From: JABFXX01 sp036489755
Lineage (GTDB): Bacteria > Myxococcota_A > Polyangia > Haliangiales > Haliangiaceae
DNA length: 64,000 nt
Direction: 5' to 3'
NCBI GenBank assembly: GCA_036489755.1
Contig: DASXFD010000025.1
Coordinates: forward strand, 62,001 to 126,000
This document shows positions 59,240-64,000 of the stretch, piece by piece. The notes beneath the pieces were generated by a model. The model was not told the origin of the DNA, ran no database searches, and worked only from the letters and a program-made list of their open reading frames with translations. The position numbers and the translations under genes are program-made. Each line of letters opens with the position of its first letter. The stretch's first letter is position 1.

Positions 59240-59815
59240 TCAGATCATCTCGTCGATCTCGAAGCATCTGCCGTCACCGTCACGATCGCGCAGGCGCGGA
59301 CGTTTCGCACTGCGATCCAGGTAGAGGTATCCGGGCCGATCGGCGGTCGGCTCGCGCGCCGACTGAAACGCCAGGCGGTGCCACCGCACGGCGTCGCTGC
59401 GCTCCGAGATCGGGAGCACGACGATCGCACACGTCTCCGCCCAGGTTTCGAGCATGCGCAAGACGATCGCCTCTTCGATGTTCTTCTTTCGCCAGATGTC
59501 GGTGACCCCGAGCTCGGCGACGAACATCACGTCCCATCCCAGCGTGTTATGAAACGGCGCCTTCAGGCAGTTCATCGTCGCGTCGAAGAACAGCTCGTCC
59601 AGATCCGCCAGGCCGGCGGTCGCGAGCATCGAGCGCACCGCGACCCCTCGATTCATTGCTTCGGCGACGCGAATCCAGGCGATACGCGCTGACCCGACGG
59701 CGCCGATCTCGTCATGGATCGAGTCGCGGACGACGAGGTCGAACCAGGTAACGAGCCCCGTCTTGCAGTCGGGTTCCGACAACGGAAGCTGTGCGCACAC
59801 CGTCGCAACGAGCAT
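59240..59815 (-). CDS. Hypothetical protein
   Basis: I do not recognise this 191-residue protein. It is mostly alpha/beta without a signal peptide, for example DLDELFFDATMNCLKAPFHN, LGWDVMFVAELGVTDIWRKK and LETWAETCAIVVLPISERS. The ...EEAIVLRMLETWAETCAIVVLP... pattern is faintly like the last strand-helix of GNAT folds, but no acetyl-CoA loop is seen. I used the ATG at 59815; an in-frame TTG at 59851 would add 12 residues. The 188 bases between this gene's end and the porin operon start hold no other gene I can support and should carry the porin promoter. Confidence 0.55.
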   Translation of the reverse strand: MLVATVCAQLPLSEPDCKTGLVTWFDLVVRDSIHDEIGAVGSARIAWIRVAEAMNRGVAVRSMLATAGLADLDELFFDATMNCLKAPFHNTLGWDVMFVAELGVTDIWRKKNIEEAIVLRMLETWAETCAIVVLPISERSDAVRWHRLAFQSAREPTADRPGYLYLDRSAKRPRLRDRDGDGRCFEIDEMI

Positions 59816-59865
59816 CCGCGCAGTGTCGCCTCGGCATCCACGAGGCGTCAACGCAGATATCGAAT

Positions 59866-59883
59866 TACTTTGACCTCAAAGTA
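59866..59883. promoter_or_regulatory. Perfect inverted repeat TACTTTGA-2-TCAAAGTA, probable repressor operator
   Basis: TACTTTGA (59866-59873) and its exact complement TCAAAGTA (59876-59883) are separated by two bases. The repeat lies between the divergent hypothetical and monooxygenase genes. It overlaps TTGACC (59870-59875), which could serve as a -35, and is typical in shape of MarR- or HxlR-type operators. No regulator gene is next to it, so the protein that binds it would be encoded elsewhere. Confidence 0.65.
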
Positions 59884-59897
59884 TCTGCGGCGTGAAC

Positions 59898-59966
59898 ATG
59901 AGCTACGGCTCGCCGTCACCTCGGGCGGAGATGCGCGCGCCGGCCCAGGCAGGGAGAACGCGATGA
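59898..59966 (+). CDS. Possible 22-codon upstream reading frame coupled to the monooxygenase
   Basis: An ATG at 59898 opens a frame of 22 residues (MSYGSPSPRAEMRAPAQAGR and two more) whose TGA overlaps the monooxygenase ATG in the form ATGA. The arrangement could couple translation or just be the 5' leader. Nothing else supports it. Confidence 0.25.
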   Translation: MSYGSPSPRAEMRAPAQAGRTR

Positions 59967-61153
59967 CGAAGGTCCTGATCTCTGGCGCCGGGATTGCCGG
60001 ACCGACGCTTGCTTACTGGTTGCTGCGGCGAGGATTCGAACCGGTTCTCGTCGAGCGCGCGCCACGATTTCGAGCGGGCGGCTACATTCTAGACTTCTGG
60101 GGCATCGGGTTTGGCGTGGCAGAGCGCATGGACCTGATACCCACGCTACGCGAGCTCGGCTACGTGGTGGATCGTCTGCGCTACGTGCGCGCCGACGGGA
60201 GCACGGGTGCGGAGCTCGGCGCCGATGCTGTGCGCCGCGCCCTTGGAGATCGGTACCTCAGCGTCCGGCGTGGTGACCTGGCGCATGCGATCTATGCGCT
60301 CGTTCAGGACGACGTCGAAACGATCTTCGGCGATTCGGTCGTGGCATTGCGCGAAGACGAAGCAGGGGTAGTCGTCGATTTCGAGCGTGGAGGCACGCGT
60401 CGGTTCGATCTTGTTGTCGGCTGCGATGGCCTTCACTCCACGGTCCGCGCGATCGCGTTCGGGCCGCAACAAACGTTCGAGCGGTACCTCGGCTACTTCA
60501 CGGCGTCGTTCGCGAGCGCCGGCTACCCGCTCGCCGATGACCACGCGTATCTCAGCTTCACCGCACCCGGGCGCCAGATCAGTCGCTATTCGCTGCGCGA
60601 TGACGTCACGGCGTTCTTCTTCGTGTGGACTCCGAGCGAGCCGCCGATCGTCGCGCCGGGCGACCTTGCCACGCAGAAGGCTCTCATCGCCGAGGCGTTT
60701 GCGCAGGACACGTGGGTGGAGGCGCCGGAGATCCGCAACCGATTGGCAGCGAGCAACGAGCTCTATTTCGACTCCGTGAGCCAGATCCACATGCCGTGCT
60801 GGTCACGAGGCCGGATCGCGCTGCTCGGTGACGCGGCGTTCTGTCCGTCGCTGCTCGCGGGCGAAGGTTCGTCGTTCGCGATGGCAGGCGCGTACATCCT
60901 CGCGGGCGAGCTCGCACGTGCAAACGGCGACTACCAGGCCGCGTTCGCGCGCTACGAGCAGACGTTTCGACCATTCATCGAGCGCAAGCAAAAGGGCGCT
61001 CGTCGTTTTGCGAGCACATTCGCACCCGCAACCCGCTTCGGACTCTTGGCGCGAAATCAGATGCTACGAGTCATGAACGTGCCGATCCTCGGCACATGGA
61101 TGATCCGTCGAATGGCCGCCGATCATCTCGAGCTACCGGCGTACAACGCGTGA
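59963..61153 (+). CDS. FAD-dependent monooxygenase of the PHBH/TetX type
   Basis: This 396-residue flavoprotein has the FAD motif VLISGAGIAGPTLAYWLLRR, the central DG motif DLVVGCDGLHSTVRAIAFG and the GD motif RIALLGDAAFCPSLLAGEGS. This is the class A flavin monooxygenase layout seen in TetX and aromatic hydroxylases, which use NAD(P)H and oxygen to hydroxylate a substrate. The C-terminus is hydrophobic but not clearly a membrane anchor. The ATG at 59963 has GGGAG eight bases upstream. The operator upstream implies induction by a ligand. Codon use looks less GC-biased than neighbours, which may hint at transfer; I did not count it. Confidence 0.9.
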   Translation: MTKVLISGAGIAGPTLAYWLLRRGFEPVLVERAPRFRAGGYILDFWGIGFGVAERMDLIPTLRELGYVVDRLRYVRADGSTGAELGADAVRRALGDRYLSVRRGDLAHAIYALVQDDVETIFGDSVVALREDEAGVVVDFERGGTRRFDLVVGCDGLHSTVRAIAFGPQQTFERYLGYFTASFASAGYPLADDHAYLSFTAPGRQISRYSLRDDVTAFFFVWTPSEPPIVAPGDLATQKALIAEAFAQDTWVEAPEIRNRLAASNELYFDSVSQIHMPCWSRGRIALLGDAAFCPSLLAGEGSSFAMAGAYILAGELARANGDYQAAFARYEQTFRPFIERKQKGARRFASTFAPATRFGLLARNQMLRVMNVPILGTWMIRRMAADHLELPAYNA

Positions 61154-61223
61154 TGTGACGACTCCGCGCGCTGAAAGGCAGCGCGCACTCGCCATCTAAA
61201 CGCGAATCGTATCGCCGCCGGGT

Positions 61224-61229
61224 TATGGT
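61224..61229 (+). promoter_or_regulatory. Leaderless-type -10 element TATGGT
   Basis: TATGGT stands eight bases before the GTG at 61238 of the antiporter gene. Confidence 0.3.
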
Positions 61230-61237
61230 CACGTGGC

Positions 61238-62455
61238 GTGACGACGATCCAGCTCGTGGCTCTCCTCGTCTCGCTGACTGCCGCGCTGGCCTATGTCAAT
61301 GCGCGGTTTATCAAGCTCCCTTCGCAGGTCGGCATGCTCGCGGCGGCGCTCGTCTGTTCGCTCGGCGTCGTCGGGCTCGATGCGCTCGGGCTGATCGATG
61401 CAGGCCACGTGCGGCAAGCGGTGGCGGAGCTCGACTTCGGCCACACGCTCGTCCACGGCGTGCTGGGCCTGATGCTGTTCGCCGGGGCGCTACACATCCG
61501 CGGCGACGAGCTCGCCGAAATGCGTTGGCCGATCGTGGCGCTGTCGCTCGGCGGGACGGTCGCATCGACGGTCATCGTCGGGGGCGCGATGTACGTGCTG
61601 CTCGTCGCACTCGGTCACGACGTCGGCTGGCTCGATGCGATGCTGTTCGGCGCACTGATCTCGCCCACCGACCCGATCGCGGTGCTCGGCGTCTTGAAGA
61701 CGTCGAAAGTGCCGCGCGCACTGGCCGTGCAGATCAGCGGCGAGTCCCTGTTCAACGACGGCGTCGGTGTCGTGTTGTTCACCATCCTGCTCGCGATGAC
61801 GGCGGGCGAGCACGTGACCGCGGGTCACGCCGTCGCGCTGTTCGCGCAACAGGTGCTGGGCGGCGTCGCTTTCGGGTTGGTGCTCGGGTTGGGTGGCGAG
61901 CGCATGCTGCGCACCCTCAGTGACGGCAACGTGCAGGTGCTGATCACGCTCGGGCTCGTGCTCGGAGGCTACGCGGCAGCCGAAGCGCTAGGCGTGTCGG
62001 CGCCGATCGCGGCGGTCGTCGCCGGCATCGTGATCGGCGGACGCGCGTGTAGTGAGCACCTCGCCCTGTTCTGGGAGCTGATCGACGAGATCTTGAACGC
62101 GCTCGTGTTTCTCGCGCTCGGGCTAGAGGCGACGCGACTGCACGTCTCGAGCGCGCTCGCGATCGCTGCTGCCGTGGCCGTGCCGATCGTGCTTGTCGCA
62201 CGCTGGCTATCGGTTGGTGGCTCGCTCTTCGTGTTGCGGCCGTTCAAACGCTCGCCTGGCTCCGAGCACGCGGTGAAGATCCTGACCTGGGGCGGCCTAC
62301 GTGGAGGGCTATCGGTCGCGCTCGCGCTGTCGTTGCCCATCGACGCGCAACGCGACGCGATCCTGGTGATGACGTACGTCGTGGTGGCCGTAGCGATCCT
62401 CGTGCAGGGACTCACCCTGCCGCTGCTCTTGCGTCGACTCGGGCTCGAGACGTGA
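61238..62455 (+). CDS. CPA1-family Na+/H+ antiporter (NhaP-type)
   Basis: This 405-residue protein has about 12 membrane helices. The conserved core contains LISPTDPIAVLGVLKTSKVP and SGESLFNDGVGVVLFTILLA, whose Asn-Asp pair forms the ion-binding site of CPA1 exchangers. WGGLRGGLSVALALSLP near the C-terminus is the other family signature. No cytosolic tail is present, so it is a compact version. It exchanges Na+ (or K+) for H+ across the inner membrane for pH and salt homeostasis. The GTG at 61238 follows TATGGT by eight bases. It is convergent with the ClC/CBS gene with eight bases between the stops. Confidence 0.92.
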   Translation: MTTIQLVALLVSLTAALAYVNARFIKLPSQVGMLAAALVCSLGVVGLDALGLIDAGHVRQAVAELDFGHTLVHGVLGLMLFAGALHIRGDELAEMRWPIVALSLGGTVASTVIVGGAMYVLLVALGHDVGWLDAMLFGALISPTDPIAVLGVLKTSKVPRALAVQISGESLFNDGVGVVLFTILLAMTAGEHVTAGHAVALFAQQVLGGVAFGLVLGLGGERMLRTLSDGNVQVLITLGLVLGGYAAAEALGVSAPIAAVVAGIVIGGRACSEHLALFWELIDEILNALVFLALGLEATRLHVSSALAIAAAVAVPIVLVARWLSVGGSLFVLRPFKRSPGSEHAVKILTWGGLRGGLSVALALSLPIDAQRDAILVMTYVVVAVAILVQGLTLPLLLRRLGLET

Positions 62456-62463
62456 TCGCGTGA

Positions 62464-64000
62464 TCAACCGTGCTCCGTGCCGTCGCCGTCGGGCTCGGCG
62501 CGGTCGATCGCCACGGCCGAGAGATCATGCTCGTCGAGCAGACCTACGATCGTGCCGGCCGTATCGACGACCGGTAGCGAGCGCAGATCGCTCGCGAGCA
62601 TCAACACCGCCGCAGATCGGAGGTCCGCTTCCGCCGAGATCGAGACCGGCGGCAGCATCAGATCTGCCGCCACCGCGAGCTCGCGAAGCTCCGGGGTCGA
62701 GGCGACGATTCGCAGGGATTCGGCGGAGATCACGCCTTGTAGGACGCCGTTGGCGTCGACGATCGGGAACACGTCTTGATCGACGGCTCCGGCGATCCTC
62801 GCAGTCAGCTCCGGCACGCGCAGCTCCGGCCCGAGCTTCACGAGCTCGCGGTCGGACCGCATGACGGCGCCGCAGCACAACTGCGTGAGCGGATCGACGT
62901 CGCGCTGGTGCGCCGGCGAGTCGCGGAGCGTCGGGACCTGTGCCGTGTAGAGGGACACGTGCCGCAACGCGATGAACGCGACGCCCGCAGCGAGCATGAG
63001 CGGCACGAGCAGCTCGTAGCTGCCGGCGATCTCGCACACGAGGACGAGCGCGGCGAGCGGGGTGTTCGCGATGCCGCCGTAGAACGTACCCATCCCGACG
63101 AGCGCGAATGCACCGGGGTTGATGCTCGGGTCGTTGAACACGATACGTGCGGCGATCCCGAATGCGCCGCCGAGCAAGCCGCCGATGGCGAGCGCGGGCG
63201 CGAAGTCTCCGGCGCTGCCGCCTGATCCGATGGTGAGAGCAGAGGCGAAGATCTTCACGAATGCGAGCAACACCAGGATCTCGACGCCGCGCCAGCCGAT
63301 GGGCAGCCAGTCGGCGCCGGTGATCGCGATCTGTGCCGCACCGTAGCCACTGCCGAGGAGACCGAGCCCCGTGTGGGCATGGCCGACCAGCGGGCCGATC
63401 CAGTAAAGCACCACCGTCACGAACACCCCGAGCGCGAGGCCGCCGACCGCCGGGCGTAGCCACTCGACGACAGGTAGGCGTCGCGCGATCTGCTGCGCGA
63501 CCCGCAGCGAAGCGACGAAGAGTGATGCCACAGCCGATACAATGATCGCGAGCCCGATATAGAGCGGGATGTGAGCGGGCTTGAACGGGTACGGCGGTAG
63601 GTGACCGAATTGCGTCGCCTGACCGAACAGCGAAATCGAGACCGAGTAGGCGACGACCGATGCGAGCACGCTCGGGATCAGCGCCTCGGACTCGAAATCA
63701 TCGCGATACAGCATCTCGATCGCGATCAACGCGGCACCTAGTGGCGCTCGGAACACGGCTGAAATTCCCGCGCCGATTCCGGCAACCATCAGCACGCGGC
63801 GTTCGCGCGCACTGACTCGGAGGTAGCGACCCACGGTCGAACCGAGCGCGCCGCCGATCATCATCGTCGGGCCTTCTCGTCCACCGGAGCCGCCCGAGCC
63901 GAGGGTCGCGATCGAGGCGAGCGGCTTTACCCACAGCACGCGTCGACGAATCACGCCATTGTCGTCATGAAACGCGTCGATCGTTGCATCGCCGCCGCCG
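62464..64000 (-). CDS. ClC-family chloride channel/transporter with C-terminal CBS pair (5' end missing)
   Basis: The gene runs in from the right edge; 512 residues are visible. The visible ClC part starts with DAFHDDNGVIRRRVLWVKPL, then SGGSGGREGPTMMIGGALGS with the gating glutamate, and TIGSGGSAGDFAPALAIGG as the GxFxP anion-binding motif. Residues near the end form two CBS domains (VFPIVDANGVLQGVISAES and RSLPVVDTAGTIVGLLDEHD), which in ClC proteins sense nucleotides. The first anion motif (GSGIP type) must lie in the missing N-terminal part. It moves chloride, alone or against protons, across the inner membrane. The next CPA1 antiporter is convergent. Confidence 0.95.
   Translation of the reverse strand, partial: GGGDATIDAFHDDNGVIRRRVLWVKPLASIATLGSGGSGGREGPTMMIGGALGSTVGRYLRVSARERRVLMVAGIGAGISAVFRAPLGAALIAIEMLYRDDFESEALIPSVLASVVAYSVSISLFGQATQFGHLPPYPFKPAHIPLYIGLAIIVSAVASLFVASLRVAQQIARRLPVVEWLRPAVGGLALGVFVTVVLYWIGPLVGHAHTGLGLLGSGYGAAQIAITGADWLPIGWRGVEILVLLAFVKIFASALTIGSGGSAGDFAPALAIGGLLGGAFGIAARIVFNDPSINPGAFALVGMGTFYGGIANTPLAALVLVCEIAGSYELLVPLMLAAGVAFIALRHVSLYTAQVPTLRDSPAHQRDVDPLTQLCCGAVMRSDRELVKLGPELRVPELTARIAGAVDQDVFPIVDANGVLQGVISAESLRIVASTPELRELAVAADLMLPPVSISAEADLRSAAVLMLASDLRSLPVVDTAGTIVGLLDEHDLSAVAIDRAEPDGDGTEHG

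Overview
This is a very GC-rich, gene-dense bacterial chromosome segment. The large number of lipoproteins with short signal peptides, the many one-base or four-base stop/start overlaps, the signalling proteins (HDOD, GGDEF, cNMP-binding), the SNF2 helicase and the DHCR24-like flavoprotein point to a myxobacterium-like organism (Myxococcota, perhaps near the Kofleriaceae/Haliangiales). That placement is inference from gene style, not a phylogeny. I saw no rRNA, tRNA, CRISPR array, insertion sequence or prophage.

Layout. 1-4881: a lipoprotein cut by the left edge, a GNAT acetyltransferase, a DHCR24-like FAD enzyme and a propeller lipoprotein, all on the minus strand. 4983-8238: a coupled operon of HDOD protein, soluble transhydrogenase SthA and diguanylate cyclase. 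8249-11259: a small membrane protein, a histidine phosphatase, an ATP-pyrophosphatase (MurL-like) and a P-loop kinase-like protein. 11299-13427: the ergothioneine genes egtB-egtD. 13476-17621: a PI-PLC-like lipoprotein, an F420/NADP-type reductase, two small lipoproteins, and a crotonase divergent from a PaaX-like regulator. 17654-19820: a short threonyl-tRNA synthetase preceded by a Thr-rich leader peptide with attenuator-like hairpins, then nudC. 19817-30036: a large protein of unknown function, a MarR/Rieske oxygenase pair sharing a palindromic operator, a carboxylesterase, two zinc-binding proteins, a cNMP-binding/thioredoxin-reductase-like fusion, a DTW-domain protein and lipoproteins. 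29993-39952: a SNF2 helicase, two tandem cNMP-binding membrane proteins, a LamG lipoprotein and a four-gene TolC/HlyD/ABC exporter operon. 40003-48567: mostly lipoproteins, plus an ADP-ribosylglycohydrolase, an HpnI-like glycosyltransferase and a persulfide dioxygenase-rhodanese fusion. 48612-53052: small secreted proteins, a double-glycine leader peptide and two gene remnants. 53087-59051: a coupled operon with two porins, a glutaminase, an amidohydrolase and a membrane protein. 59240-64000: a TetX-type monooxygenase with its own operator, a CPA1 Na+/H+ antiporter and a ClC/CBS channel cut by the right edge.

Two themes stand out. First, about twenty genes start 5-9 bases after a TANNNT hexamer, which suggests widespread leaderless transcription; I used this signal to choose several starts. 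Second, the threonyl-tRNA synthetase leader has six consecutive Thr codons directly after such a promoter, followed by mutually exclusive hairpins. This looks like classical amino-acid attenuation built on a leaderless leader peptide, and it is the most interesting system in the window.
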